Origin: Azolla caroliniana
Lineage: Eukaryota > Polypodiophyta
Length of the DNA: 64,000 nt
Direction: 5' to 3'
Assembly (NCBI GenBank): GCA_043228905.1
Contig: JBHGNT010000010.1
Location: 21,948,001-22,012,000, forward strand
In this document: piece by piece, positions 11,641 through 23,058 of the stretch
Position numbering within the stretch: the first letter of the stretch is position 1
Layout of the letters: each line of letters opens with the position of its first letter
Position numbers and translations under genes: made by a program
The notes under the pieces: generated by a model
The model's input: only the letters and a program-made list of their open reading frames with translations
Told to the model about the DNA's origin: nothing
The model's database searches: none

Positions 11641-13305
11641 CACTTTTTGACTTTTTCTCGAACTAAACACACCACATCACGACAACGTCCCGGTGACCCA
11701 GCTTTCAATAACCAAAAGCAAGTAATCCTGGGACCGGCACGACTGCAAGCAACGCAGGTCTTTGGTATACCATTAGATTCCCACGTTATCGCTACCATAT
11801 GGGAGGACTTGAAGACATATGCTTTCGCCCAAGCCATTCTTGCAAAAATTGATCCCTCTCGGGCATCTTGTTCATAATCGCAACAACCAGGTACGGACTA
11901 TCGACAATTCGAATGCCATGATGGATTACTATTCTTTACGAAACTCTTGTATAGTCCTAATGGTTCTTGTCGCATTCGAGTAGTCCAAAATTGTCATGAC
12001 ACATACAATTGGGCATTTTGGTAGTGATAAAACATTAGATTTAGTACAACAATCATTTTGGTGGCCCCATATGCGACGATTTGTCGAAGATTTTCTTTAG
12101 ACTTGTGATACATGTTGTAGAGCAAAAATGCCAAGGCATCATCCATATGGTTTACTAGAACCATTACCAATTCCAAGAAAGTCATGGCAATCCATTGCTC
12201 TAGATTTCATCATAGATCTTCCAATTTCTAAGGGATTTTATGCGATCTTGACAATAGTAGATCGATATACGAAGATGGCCCATTTCCTACCATGTATTAA
12301 GGAAATCTCCAGTGAAGAAACCGCCAAAACTGTCATGCGTGAGGTATGTCGGCATCATGGCCTCTCTGATAATATCATCAGCGACCGTGGACCCTAGTTC
12401 GTCTTGAAATTCTGGAAGCACCTCTTCAAAATGCTCAAGGTCACTTGTAACCTCTCCTCCGGCTAGCACCCGCAAACAAACGGCCAAGCAGAAATAAACA
12501 AATCAAACACTAGAGCAGTATCTTCGGTGCTTTCTAATCTATCATTAAGATGACTGGGCGGATATTCTCCACTTCACTCAATTTGCGTATAATAACTCTA
12601 TCCACTCGTCGACAAAGGTTACACCATTTTATGCTTACACGGGTTGTCACCTGGGCCGGTGGTGTGTATTTGAAACCCCAGATTTACCCACAAATCCTTG
12701 CGCAGAGGATCGTTTGGAGCGGCTCCGCAAGATACAAGCGGATTTATCTACTCATCTACAGCAAGCTCAACAAACACGCAAGGTTTACGTGGATCATCAT
12801 CGGCCTCCATCCAGTTTTAACATTGGAGATCGGGTATGGCTACTACGACGACATATCAAGAGTCAAGACTACTCGCCCATGCGAGAAGTTGGATTATCGA
12901 TGATTAGGTCCTTTCCGTATTATCGAAAAAATTAATGATGTCGCTTTTCATCTCGATCTACCTCCGCCACTACGGATACATCCGGTGTTTCATAGCTCTC
13001 TCTCCTAGAACCCTATCAAGACACCACCATCCCAGGTCGTATTAAACCACCTCCACCCCTGATCGAACTTGAAGATGGACTTGAGTACGAGGTTGCCGCC
13101 ATCCTCGATTCCAAGATTTTTTGTAACAAGCCCTACTATTTAGTCAATTGGCTAGCATATAGTCCCAACGAGCGTACTTGGGACCCAATAGAGAATGTGA
13201 CCAATGCTCGTGCTCTTCTTGAAGACTTCCATCGTCAATATCCAGAAAAACCGAGTCCTCAATCCAAAATGACTCGTCACACTCATCGTTTTAAAGGGGG
13301 GATAA

Positions 13306-13752
13306 TGTCATGATATAACAAGATTCAAACCCATGACCTTATGTTACATGGATCGAACTCTTGACCATTAGACTATATATTCAAATATGAAAAATGTTAT
13401 TTTCATTTAAGTTTTACTATATAAAATTGATGTATATTCTAGATTTCTCTAAACATTCTAGAAACTTCAAGAGTACTCCTAAGAACACTATAAAAGGAGG
13501 CACGAGGCATTATTTCGAACCAAATCAGTTCAACACAAGTCTTAAGCCTCCTAGCTACTATTGTATATTCTCTTCACATAATATATATCCTTTGCTATCA
13601 TCTCTCTCTCTCTCTCTCTCACTCTCACTCTTTCCTTCTCTAGAGAGTTCTACACCTCTCTTAGTACTAATCCTCATCGTTTAGTACTAATTCCTTCTCT
13701 ATCTTAGTACTATTCCTGACAATACTTCTCTGTCTTAGTATTGTTCTTGACA
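13306..13752 (+). repeat. 3' LTR of chromovirus, end duplicated
   Basis: It matches 7380-7797 up to TATTCCTGACA at 13720 and then repeats its last about 32 bp (CTTAGTATTGTTCTTGACA) before the TSD at 13753. The small terminal duplication accounts for its greater length compared with the 5' LTR. Confidence 0.85.
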
Positions 13753-13757
13753 TCAAG

Positions 13758-14051
13758 AAGGAGATTGTCGCTTACATCGATCCATGCAACAAAACCTGAG
13801 ATCAAATCTTGCCTTTCGTCACCCATGCCTACAATACATCCGTACAGGCGTCGACACGGATCAACCCTTTTCGAGCACTCTATGGGTGTGACCCTCATCT
13901 CCCACCAGAATTGTCCATTGATGTCCATTCGAAACCTGCCAACATGAATTGTGCCACTTGGGGTCTCTATCTCCAACAGATGCTCCCCCTCCTTCGATAA
14001 GCCACTGCTCCTATTCCTGCTCCTCAGTCTCTAGTTTCTCTCAAGGGGGAA
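13758..14051 (+). pseudogene. Gypsy integrase fragment, right half
   Basis: It reads as KKEIVAYIDPC, then FVTHAYNTSVQAST, then ALYGCDPHLPPEL, the C-terminal side of a gypsy integrase core. It continues the fragment at 7240-7379 once the chromovirus is removed. It ends in a purine tract next to the right short LTR. Confidence 0.72.
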
Positions 14052-14583
14052 TGTGGTATGTATGTGTTCCTTTCAGCCACCCTTTTAACACACCCTTTTT
14101 AGGTAAGTCATCCCAAATGGGTACCTTTGTATCAACTATAAATTGAGTAAGAAGTAAGAAGCTAACTAGGCTAGTTTTGATTTCTTATGTCCATTTCACA
14201 AAAGGTTATAGGTTTTTGGTTAACTTTTTTTTTCCTTAATAGTTTATTAATTGATTTAATTAATTAAACTTAAATTTTTATTTAATTTAATAGTTCAATT
14301 AAAGTTGCTTTTATTAATTTAATAAATTTAACATTAAATACCTATTTAATGTAATGTATTTTTTGTTTATTTAGATGTTTAATTAGTTTGATTTAATTGG
14401 ATAGGTTAAAAAAAATTATTAAATGGTTTGGTTTGGTTTAAAAAATTTATTAAATGGTTCGGTTTGGTTTCAACTTTTCCCTAAATAGTTTAGTTTGGTT
14501 TTTGTTTTATATAAACAGTTCGGTTTCGATAATGTTCGGTTTCTTTGCCTTAAAACCAAACCATGCCCATTGCTATTGAAGGG

Positions 14584-15070
14584 TACACAGATGCAGACTG
14601 GACCGGCTATAAGGCCGATAGACGATCAACGTCAGCCTTCGTCTTCTCCCTTGGCAGCGGAGCGATCTCCTGGAGTAGTAAAAAGCAGTCGATAGTTGCA
14701 CTGTGGAGCACGAAAGCCGAATACAAGGGCTCGGCCGTCGCCACATGCGAGGTTGTCTGGCTGAAATGCATATGGAAGGATCTGGGCATTCCTATCAAGG
14801 ATCCAATTCGCCTATGTTGCAATAACATGAGCAGTATTTATCTAGCTCAGAACCCGGTGTTCCACGCGTGCACGAAGCATATCGAAGTGCACTATCACTT
14901 CATCCGAGAGCGTCTCTAGGCTGGAGATGTAGATCAATAACACATCAACACGAACCTTCAGGTTGCCAACATCTTCACAAAAGGCTTAGGTGTCAACAAG
15001 CTCAGACAATTTACATCGAACCTTGGTCTCACGATATCTGCATTGTCGAGTTTGAGGGGGAGTACTGAAT
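14584..15070 (+). pseudogene. Copia A RNase H remnant
   Basis: It encodes YTDADWTGYKADRRSTS, ISWSSKKQSIVALWSTKAEY and KHIEVHYHFIRE, the classic copia RNase H, followed by FTKGLGVNKLR and a GRGGVL-like end. It is the direct continuation of the RT remnant ending at 6602 and confirms the MITE target site. The purine tract TTTGAGGGGGAGTACTGA near 15051 is a relict PPT. Confidence 0.88.
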
Positions 15071-15420
15071 AGAAGCCGTCATTGCCGAATGATAGCCGAT
15101 TGGTCGATCAAAGCCGACCAGAGGAGTCGAAGTATGATGATGACAGTCGAGCAGAACAACTAGCACGAAGTTGTCGATCTACGACACATCAGCACGAACC
15201 TTCAGGTTGTTGACATATTCACAAAAGCCTTACGTGTCGACAAGCTCAGACAATTTACATCGGACCTTGGTCTCACGATATTTGCATTGCCGAGCTTGAG
15301 GGGGATTACCGAATAGAAGCTGTCGTTGCCGAATGATAGCTGATTGGTCGATCGAAGACGACCAGAGGAGTCGAAGTATGATGATGACAGTCGAGCAAAA
15401 CAACGAGCACGAAGTAATCA
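14925..15420 (+). repeat. Tandem duplication of copia A tail, about 244-bp unit
   Basis: CACGAACCTTCAGGTTG, GACAATTTACATCG and GTCGAAGTATGATGATGAC recur with a spacing of 244 bp. The duplication includes the end of the RNase H reading and the relict PPT. Confidence 0.85.
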
Positions 15421-15444
15421 AGCAGTCAAAGTTGTCCTGATTGA

Positions 15445-15883
15445 TAGCAATGCGCACGGTTTCGGCTCAAACCGAACCAAACTGTTAAGCCATGGCTTAA
15501 CGGTTTATTGGCTTAAAGATAAATAAATTGTTTGGTTTGGTTTCAAATATTATGATCCGGTTTGGTTTCGGTTCGGTTCGGTTTTGAATTTCATGGTTTA
15601 GCGGTTTAGCAGTTTCAGTTTATGTGGTTTGGTTTAAAGGTTTAAAGGTGTAAAAGTTTTGAAGGTTTAAAGGTTTATCGGTTTATCAGTTTATAAATTT
15701 GGTTTGGTTTTGATTTATGATAAACCAATTTGGTTTGGTTCTAAATTTTTCATAAACGATTCGGTTTAAATGGCTTCATAAAATTGAAACAATTTGGTTT
15801 GGTTTTTAATATAAATAAATGGTTTGGTTTGGTTTGGTTTGGTTTGGTTTCAAGGCCAGGAAACCGAACCGCGCCCATTGCTA
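15445..15883. mobile_element. hAT-like MITE, intact copy (439 bp)
   Basis: It begins TAGCAATGCGCACGGTTTCG and ends with the inverse (CCGCGCCCATTGCTA). The flanks CTGATTGA (15437-15444) and CTAATTGA (15884-15891) are an 8-bp TSD with one mismatch. The interior is almost all GGTTT/CGGTTT words and has no coding potential. It matches the ends of the interrupted copy at 6611-14575. Confidence 0.85.
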
Positions 15884-16041
15884 CTAATTGACCATCCGGA
15901 CACAGAACCGAAAGCAAAAGCCAATCGAACAACCGAATTGAAGTAATTTGAAAGTCGACGCCGATTCAACCGAATCGAAGTATTTCTGAAGACCGAACCG
16001 AACCAATTTCTCAGCATCCAGAAGTTGTGTTTGAAGGGGCG

Positions 16042-16312
16042 TGTTGAGAATCGAACTCAACTTCCCTAATGAAGTGCTTTCACACTAGCAGTGGCCACAC
16101 TAGGCTAGTTTTGTAAATAACATAAAGGGCATTTGCCCTAGACTAGTTGGTATTTAAACCAACCTTTTGTAACTTAGTTACTATTCGATGTAATCATACT
16201 TTTCACTAATATAGCTTCTTGTTCTAAGCTCTCTCTCACTCTCTGTTTTGTCTTACGTACAACACACACAGTTTACGTCCACAACACGTCACCTACGCCT
16301 CTCATTTCTTTA
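16042..16312 (+). repeat. 3' LTR of copia A
   Basis: Homologous to 1247-1520. It is preceded by the purine tract TTTGAAGGGGCG. Confidence 0.88.
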
Positions 16313-16789
16313 CACCCCCAAAAGTTGTTTCTTAAAATTTTAGTAAGACATTTAAACTAGTTGGATCAAGTAAGGGACTACAAGGGGGAAGCATTGCAAA
16401 AGGCCCTGGAAAGAGCATAGAATGTTGGAGGCGGTTCATGTCATTGCCATTACAGGAAAGAGCATAGTATGTAATCAAGGGCGAATGGACTAATATGAGT
16501 TTTGAAATTGTGAAAGCTCTACAACTTGGGGAAGTTGTTAGTCCAAGGACAACAATGGAGAAGTGGATGGGCAATGAGGAGGAGGCTTCCTTGATTCCAA
16601 GAAGTAGGGAAACACTGGATAGGATCCAAGTCCATGAGCTACAAGTCAACATGTAACCGACAACAATGAACATGGCTATTTGAGTGCTCGCATATACAAG
16701 ATTGTTGATCTCGACGTGGTCAAAGTACAACTAGAATGGCACATATGTGTTCATGAAACCACATGGCTATGTAAGGTCAGTCGGGACCT

Positions 16790-17690
16790 TTTGTAATGGG
16801 CATTGCATGATCCATATGCAAGACAAGGAAGCAAAGGCATCCTCTTCTTCCAATTCACGACCAAATTGAGCCGTCACATCCTAGATACTCAAACCGACAG
16901 AGAACCAACTACTGCAAAGATATGGTACACATACAATCCCCCCTACAACTATTGCCCCCCTACAACTATTGACCAATTTTGGTAGCAATTATGGAAATAG
17001 TTGCAAGCTAGGCGAATTACCACATTTCAATATCTATTAATACATAGGTCATTGTCGGTCGGAAGTGACAACACGAGATCCTTTGCTCTCTAAATTGTGT
17101 AGTGTGCCCCAATGAAATGGAATCAATCTGACACACTCTATGGGACTGACTAGAGACTCATCAAATATGGAGGGGGGTTGGCCAAATATTGCAATTATGC
17201 AAGGTGCAAGGCAAAATCAAGTGGGTGAATGTACGTTGGTTATCAGGCAGACCCCAATTGACATATATGAACATCAGGAGGAGGGGATGACGTTGGTGAT
17301 AAAGGCACAAGAGGTCTTGTTTTCTACCACCGACAATGTTCACTCAACCCACATCAATCTCAAGGATCAAGTCGTGATGGAAGTGGTCAGCCCAATAACA
17401 TAATGGACTATCTGGAAACAACATTGTAGGCAGGTCTTCTCCAATCAAACCATGCATCAGGTGACATTATTGCAAGAGATATGGAATGAAGCTATAGCCA
17501 CGCTAAAGAGCCAATACGATGGCATCACCGGCGAATTCGACATAGCCAAAAGACAACAGTCAACCTTCATCAAGAAATGGTCATCCTCTCCCTTTCTTGA
17601 GTCAGTGGGCCTCCATATGAGATGGAACGACGAGTCCCTTTTGTGGTTTGGGTATAACATTCACAATTGTAAATATTTATAACTAGTGCA
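16790..17690 (+). pseudogene. LINE 3'-end fragment with zf-RVT knuckle
   Basis: One frame around 17090-17250 reads NCVVCPNEMESI, then HTLWD, then IWRGVGQILQLCKVQ. This matches the zinc-binding zf-RVT region at the C-terminal end of plant LINE reverse transcriptases (CxxC, then E and H). Downstream, 17405-17680 carries WTIWKQHCRQVFSNQ and a helical tail, also typical of LINE ORF2 ends. Frame changes and stops mark it as dead. The rest of the LINE is not recognisable upstream. Confidence 0.7.
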
Positions 17691-19280
17691 AGGAGTTTTG
17701 TTTTTTAGAAAAAATAAATAAATAATAATAAATTAATAAAACATGGAAAGTTGCTTGAGTGAGGTATATGAATACTTTTCTATGGTACGTTAAAAAAATT
17801 GTAATAAACTAATCAAAACCAAAATACAAAAGCATAAAGAGATTAGTTCCATGAATAAATAAAAGCTAAGCATGGACAGATTAGGTCTCCATACACATGA
17901 CCCATGTGAGTGCATGTGCCTTGCAAAACATTGTATCTAATATATATTTAGCCCTCTTGAATTACACATGAACAATGTCAATGTGGATGGTAAATAACAT
18001 CCTCATATGTGTGCACCCCCATGTCATGGAGGCCAAAACCTAGTGTTAATACACTTAGACTCCTCATGTTGACTTGGCTTCTAGCCATCGAAAATATAGA
18101 ATAAGAGCCCATAAATTTTCTAATTTATGGTTCAAAATCCTTTTGATCAACGTTTGGGAGGGTATCACATCATTGCTCCCATCATCTTTCATTTGTGTAT
18201 TTGAGGTTCCAACTTGGCAAGCCTTACAGTTTGAACATTGACAAAACTGGTAAAGACTAGTAAAAGTTTCTTTACGTGGAAGTTAGAGAATCTCATGAAC
18301 ACTCCTATTTGAATATCCAAGAATGCAATAACTTTTGGATCTATATGAGATCACTTTTGAGGATTATAAGAGCCTCACATATCAAAACAAGGAACTCTCT
18401 TGGACTATTTAATGGTATAACATCCTAGACAATTTCAGGGGAAATTTTGATGTATATTGAAATTTAGCAAGTTTCTAAAAATTTTAAGTCTATTCCATTT
18501 CCCCAAAACACAAGGATCCATATTTAAATCACCGAATATGTTATTGATTGTTTTAAAAGGTGATATTACACAATATTTCCAAATTGTTCAAGTCCCACTA
18601 AATTAAGCAAAACGCAAATTGAACCTAACATCAAAGAAAACAACCAAGGAACTCAATTCTCCAATACTTGTACGATGGAGAGACACGTTTTTTCTATCCC
18701 ATGTTAAAAACGACCAAGTAATCGAAAGTGAAGTCATAAAACCCAACATTCCACAAGGCCAAGAGGGCATATGAGCAATAAATTATATGACTGCACCTTA
18801 CAAATCATTACATTCTACTTACCACTAAGGCCCATTTCTTTACTTTCTATTCCCAAATAATTGCTTACATGGATCTACCCATTCTATATAGGACAAAGTG
18901 TAACTCCAATCCAAGTGGGTTTTAAGTCCAAAGATCATCACCTCTATAGGCATGTAGAACTTATGCTCCTACCGATCATCGTGATTACCAAACACATAGT
19001 CTAATAGAGAATGAAGGAATAACAACAAAAAGGGGTATTATTCACATTTCTATTTAGAATTTGGTAATTACATTATTCATAGGCAATGAGAGCATTGCCC
19101 AAAATCATAAGAAAATTTTTGGGAAAAAAAAAAAAAAAAAAATCATAAGAAAAAAGTTTCTCCATTAGATTTACAGTAAAGGTGATGAATTATGTGCAAA
19201 TCTCATAATGAATGAAGGATGATGAATACTTCCCAACATACTGCCCCGATAGCTCTGATCCATCTTGGTGATGAACTTCA

Positions 19281-19311
<31 letters not shown>

Positions 19312-19391
19312 CGATGATGGCAATGTGTAGAGGGAGACCTATTTCGATGGCCATGGAGAAATTATTTGGTGGCCATGATGGATGGGCTCAC
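17691..19391. other. AT-rich intergenic DNA downstream of the pectinesterase
   Basis: I see no gene. The stretch has an A-run near 19123-19142 and a GAT trinucleotide run near 19284-19312. The part nearest 19391 is probably the 3' UTR of the minus-strand pectinesterase. Confidence 0.55.
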
Positions 19392-21635
19392 TCAAATGCT
19401 GGTGTCGACCACTACACTGCTAGGAATGAAAGAGGTATCGGGTAGAAGTGAGGCGACCGAGAAAGTCTCAGCTTGAGAAGCCGACATATCCGAATTCACA
19501 CACGTCCAATTTACTCTTTGCGAAATGTCCGAGCCTGCTCCAGAATTCTCATACTCACCATATGTACAAGTGTCCTCGAAAGGACGGCTTTGATTCCACG
19601 AAAGCCATCCTGCCCCATCCACATGACCCCCAATGTTAGACTTCAAGAACACACTTGTAGAATATGTCTTCCACGGCCTCCCAAGGTATGATTTCGCAAC
19701 CGATGAATTGAGGCCAGTGGCTGCGGTTAGAGAACAGCTTTGGAAAGAGAACCCCGTGACCGTGTTGGGTTCTTTCTTGCCTTGTGCGGTATATGTGTTC
19801 TGTTGGCCCGTCGCTGGTACCCTCGCTTGTAGCTCGCAGTTTTGGAAAATGGCTAATGAGTCGCCGAAGAGGAAGTCGACTGTCCCGGAAATCTTGCAGT
19901 CTCGGAAGAATTGGCGTCCTGACTGTGTATACAATGTGTCCTGATATCCTTCGAAGCAACAGCTTTGAAACACGAATTCGTCCGCGCTCGAACGCAGGGC
20001 CACCGCTTGATGCCCATTTGGCCCTGCGGTGTTCTGGAATGTGATGTCCTTTGCAATGAACCCTTTGGCCACTATACCTAACCATTACAACAAAATGTAT
20101 CGGTCATATATGAGGAACTATAATCCTTAAGCCACCAAAATGCAGAGACATAACACTTAGATGAATGAATGCTACAATGCATCGCATCAGTTTCATTCTA
20201 AAACAGAAAACTCACTTTTCTAAATTCCACAACAGACTTAAATTGGTTTTGAGAAAAGACCATTCAAAAAAAAAAAGGGCCACAAATCCAGAATAACTCT
20301 TAATAAGTAAATTTTCCAAAATCTAGGTCAATGCCCTTATTAACTTGTTTTTTGACATTTAAGGTATCTCTACATATGTTCAGAAGACGCTTATTCTGGT
20401 AAAACATCCAATGTGGGAGGGAGATGGTTTTTTATTATTATCAGACAACAAATGTCTAAGGAGTAAAGGAAATACTTACCGAGTGTTGCAGATCTGTAGG
20501 TGGTGACACTAAGCCCATTCAGGACATTGTTGGAACCCGAAACACTCGCATCTCCTGTGATAATCGTCTTTCCGCAACCGTCTCCTAGCAAAGTGAGGTT
20601 AACACGAGTCTTGGTAATGTTGAGGGGGCCTTCGTTATAGGTGCCTTCTTTGATGTAGATCACGAATCGGTCTCCATTCGGGTACGAATTGGAATCAGGG
20701 ACATTGTTGAGGGCTTCTGCAAGGCTAGTATACTGCTGACCTGGCCCAACCACCATATTTGCTATGGCACTAGCATTGGTTGAATTGCTAGTGCTGTCAA
20801 GAAGCCTTCGCTCCAAGGAGGCCGCCCACTCGGGGAGGTCATCATTCGAAGATAAAAGGCGCCGACGACGGAAGTGAAGACTCGAAGGAACAGTGGGCAA
20901 CGATTTCTTCCACGAGGTTAGGCTCGATCCGAGAGATGCCAAAGCCTGCACCAAGCTAAGCGCATTGATGATGAGCTTGTTTACATACACTTGTCTCTCC
21001 GTGAGTTGAGCGCTGGCGGTTCCTGTGATGTTCGATAGCCCGTCCAAGCAACCGGTTTGTAGGCTGGATGCGGTGCTGATGACAATCTCCACATTTTGAA
21101 GGGCTTTCGAAAGAGACTTGAGGTTGAGCGATTGTAGGCCATTGATCGATTCGGAGAGCTCGTCGATGGCAAGGTCCAGAAGCTCCACGCAATCCTCGAT
21201 CGCAGCTTGCTCGAGCGTAGTGCTCGCCTTGGGGATGAGGGAGACAGAGAGGTTATAAGCTTCACGAACACCATCAATGGCGAGTTGAACCGATATGATG
21301 ACCAGCTCCAGGGGGTTAGCAGAGAGAGCGGCTGTGTTATTACTCAAAGAAGCAAGGCAGACATCAGGGTAAAGAGTAGCATTACATGCGGTTTGAATAG
21401 CCGCCGAACCCGACGTTAAGTCAGAGGTGGACGGGGCAGAATCCTCGTTCTGTGTAGAGTTCTGTTTCTTGCTTATGACCACACCTACTGTGACGGCTAC
21501 AATGGCGGCCACCAGAAAGAGAGAGCAGCCTATGATTATGAAGAGACGGCGCCGTGATTGCTTCCGTGCTTGGATCTGTGCTTGATGATCTGGATCGATC
21601 TTTCCATAGGCTCGGACACCTGATGCCCCTGACAT
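19392..21635 (-). CDS. Type-I pectinesterase with PMEI pro-region
   Basis: It de-esterifies cell-wall homogalacturonan, releasing methanol. There are two exons on the minus strand, 21635-20480 and 20071-19392. The intron runs from GTAAGT to TATAG (20479-20072), and a Val codon is split G|TG. The product is 611 aa. Residues 1-30 are basic and cytosolic, followed by a hydrophobic signal-anchor (about 31-55). A pectin methylesterase inhibitor domain spans about 80-235, then come processing motifs RRRRLL (256-261) and ERRLL (275-279), then the pectinesterase domain from about 296. Catalytic residues by spacing are Gln407 (GHQAVALR), Asp430 (QDTLY), Asp451 (GTVDFLFG) and Arg517 (LGRPWK). The usual NAA after the FG is DSL here. 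The type-I layout implies subtilase (S1P) processing in the Golgi and secretion. Its nearest neighbour, the NAPE-PLD gene, is about 6.5 kb away and unrelated. The gene looks intact. Confidence 0.95.
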
Positions 21636-22703
21636 ATTCTAGTAATTGAAACAATCTAAAGGGTTAAGCCTTCCCCTTCGCCCCCCCAAAAAATGGTTAT
21701 CAGTTCAGGGGATTCTTTATTTCTTCCGGTGGCACAAATCAAACGATACCAGGAGACACACACACAGCTGTTTTTGTTTATTGCCAAGGAATGAATGGAT
21801 GGATGAAAATTGTATCAGTTTATTTCTCTGGGGGAGGGGGATGATTTGATTTATGATCAGATCTGGAACTCTTATGTGTGCGGGGGGGATAAGGGTAATT
21901 TGATGAGAAAAGGAATCGCGAAAAGATTAAAATTAGAGGGAGTTAAGGTGGGGAGGAATTATTAAGCAGGGAGCAGATTGAGGAGGTGTGGATATTAATT
22001 ACTCTATGAATGTATGTATGTATACAGAGGGAGAGATTGATTGTGAATACAGAGAGATTGAGAATATATAGAGATGCAGTGAGGAAGCAGAAGAAGAAGA
22101 AGAAGAAGACGACTAATTCTCTGGGTATTCCGAGATCATGTGTCCCCACGCGGTTTTACTCCTCTCTGTCAGTGTCTTGTGCGAAGACAGAGACACCCAC
22201 AATATTTTTAATCTATGCTTAGCACATCTAAATATGAGGTCGTGGGTTCAAATCCTCTGTCACTACACCCTCCTTTTGTAAAATCACTGACAGCCCTACC
22301 TTGGACTATCTCTATCTGTTTTCTACTTAAGTTCCTAGTAATTCTCTCTGCTACATTACCAATAAAAGAGACAAAAGACCATTCATTCTGCTTTTGCACG
22401 TGATATCCTCTTTTATCACGAGCATGTCCACGTCCTTTATATACATATGCATATAGCCTCTTATTAGGAAGGAGCAAGAAATAACTCTTCCTTAACTTCC
22501 TTTCTTCCTTATTATTATTACTTATTTGCCGTTGTTTGAGGATGTTCAACATTCATATAATTTAGTTCTCGAAGAAAAACGAAAACTTGGCTACTAGACT
22601 TTTGTTCACTTTTGGCATCAAACACTAAACAATTATTTCACTGACTTTTGGGGGGCAATGCGATGGATGTGCAAACACACTACCCATCTCCCTGTTTGTA
22701 GAC

Positions 22704-23058
22704 TTGGTATTCTGTGGCCCTCGGCTCCCCCAAAATCACGGAGATAGTCGACTTCTACACAAAGCTTTGCTCGAAGAACACCAATAGTTATGTGGTTGAT
22801 GCAATAGTTATGTGTTCTAGCTATGTGTGTACTTCAACTTGTTTTCATAGATCCAAAAAAGATAGGCATCCTTTGTTGACTTGGTATTCTATGGCCCTCC
22901 ACTCCCCTGAAACCATGGAGATTGTCAACATCTGCACAAAGCTTTGATCAAAGAACACCAAATTGTCATAATCTGGAATGTTGCTGATGCAATAGATTTG
23001 AGTTCTAGCTATGTGTGTACTTCGACTTGTTTTCATAGATCCAAAAAACATAGGCATC
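22704..23058 (+). repeat. Tandem duplication, about 175-bp unit
   Basis: Two units share TTGGTATTCT(G/A)TGGCCCTC, CACAAAGCTTTG and TTGTTTTCATAGATCCAAAA. The first is at about 22704-22876 and the second at about 22877-23058. They are non-coding. Confidence 0.8.

Larger units (their letters stand above)
7894..13313 (+). pseudogene. Chromovirus Gag-Pol remnant with chromodomain
   Basis: Gag starts at ATG 7894 with a Gln-rich coiled-coil-like segment and a retrotransposon gag block to about 8800. A knuckle CLYCGGPGHIAVNY (last Cys lost) is near 8838. The protease core ALLDSGANSCFMD is near 9185-9225. RT runs from about 9660 to 10432 with VKKKDGSLRLIVDYRDLN. The YLDD catalytic box is missing, because the text runs from LLDV straight to LIIYS near 10160-10190. 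The integrase has TCDTCC near 12105, a DFI core and SDRGP near 12380-12395. A chromodomain (EYEVAAILDSK, then YYLVNWLAYSPNERTWDP) lies at about 13084-13240. The stop TGA at 13311 falls inside the 3' LTR. Internal stops (for example 10039 and 10216) and an insertion at about 10434 show it is inactive. Confidence 0.85.
7380..13752 (+). mobile_element. Ty3/gypsy chromovirus, decayed
   Basis: LTRs begin TGTCATGATATA at 7380 and 13306 and end in TGACA at 7797 and 13752. A perfect TSD, TCAAG, lies at 7375-7379 and 13753-13757. A purine tract, TTTTAAAGGGGGGA, precedes the 3' LTR. The domain order is gag with CCHC knuckle, protease, RT, (RNase H lost to an insertion), integrase and chromodomain. The chromodomain places it among chromoviruses. 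Confidence 0.9.
6756..14200 (+). mobile_element. Short-LTR Ty3/gypsy remnant nested in the MITE
   Basis: Direct repeats of about 150 bp begin TGTGGTTTGCATGTGTTCC at 6756 and TGTGGTATGTATGTGTTCC at 14052, and end TTTCACA at 6914 and 14200. A purine tract (CTCAAGGGGGAA) lies just before the right copy. The remaining interior (6915-7379 and 13758-14051) encodes only integrase pieces. I could not find a TSD, so the outer limits are less certain than the repeats themselves. Confidence 0.65.
6611..14575. mobile_element. hAT-like MITE carrying a retrotransposon nest
   Basis: The 8-bp TSD TTGAAGGG is perfect (6603-6610 and 14576-14583). The ends are inverted: TAGCAATGTGCACG at the left, and TAGCAATGGGCATGGTT on the reverse strand at the right. 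Eight-bp TSDs and short TIRs are typical of the hAT superfamily. Without the nested LTR elements only about 520 bp remain (6611-6755 plus 14201-14575), rich in GGTTT/AAACC words, with no transposase. The second copy at 15445-15883 is 439 bp and begins with the same sequence. Confidence 0.85.
1247..16312 (+). mobile_element. Decayed Ty1/copia retrotransposon, heavily nested (copia A)
   Basis: Two LTRs of about 270 bp start with the same TGTTGAGAATCGAACTC at 1247 and 16042. An initiator-Met PBS follows the 5' LTR and a purine tract precedes the 3' LTR. Between them, in copia order, are gag, protease (DSGASNHM), GAG-pre-integrase (LWHK), integrase, YMDD reverse transcriptase and RNase H. The coding parts are split by solo LTRs at 3159-3888 and 4598-5368 and by the MITE nest at 6611-14575. 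Flanks CCACC and ACACC are a possible 5-bp TSD with one mismatch. Many stops and frameshifts show it is dead. Confidence 0.85.

Noticed and set aside
18100-18260. Minus-strand Cys-rich peptide as a gene fragment
   Set aside because: Only a short CxxC-like string is visible, with stops on both sides and no neighbouring domain.
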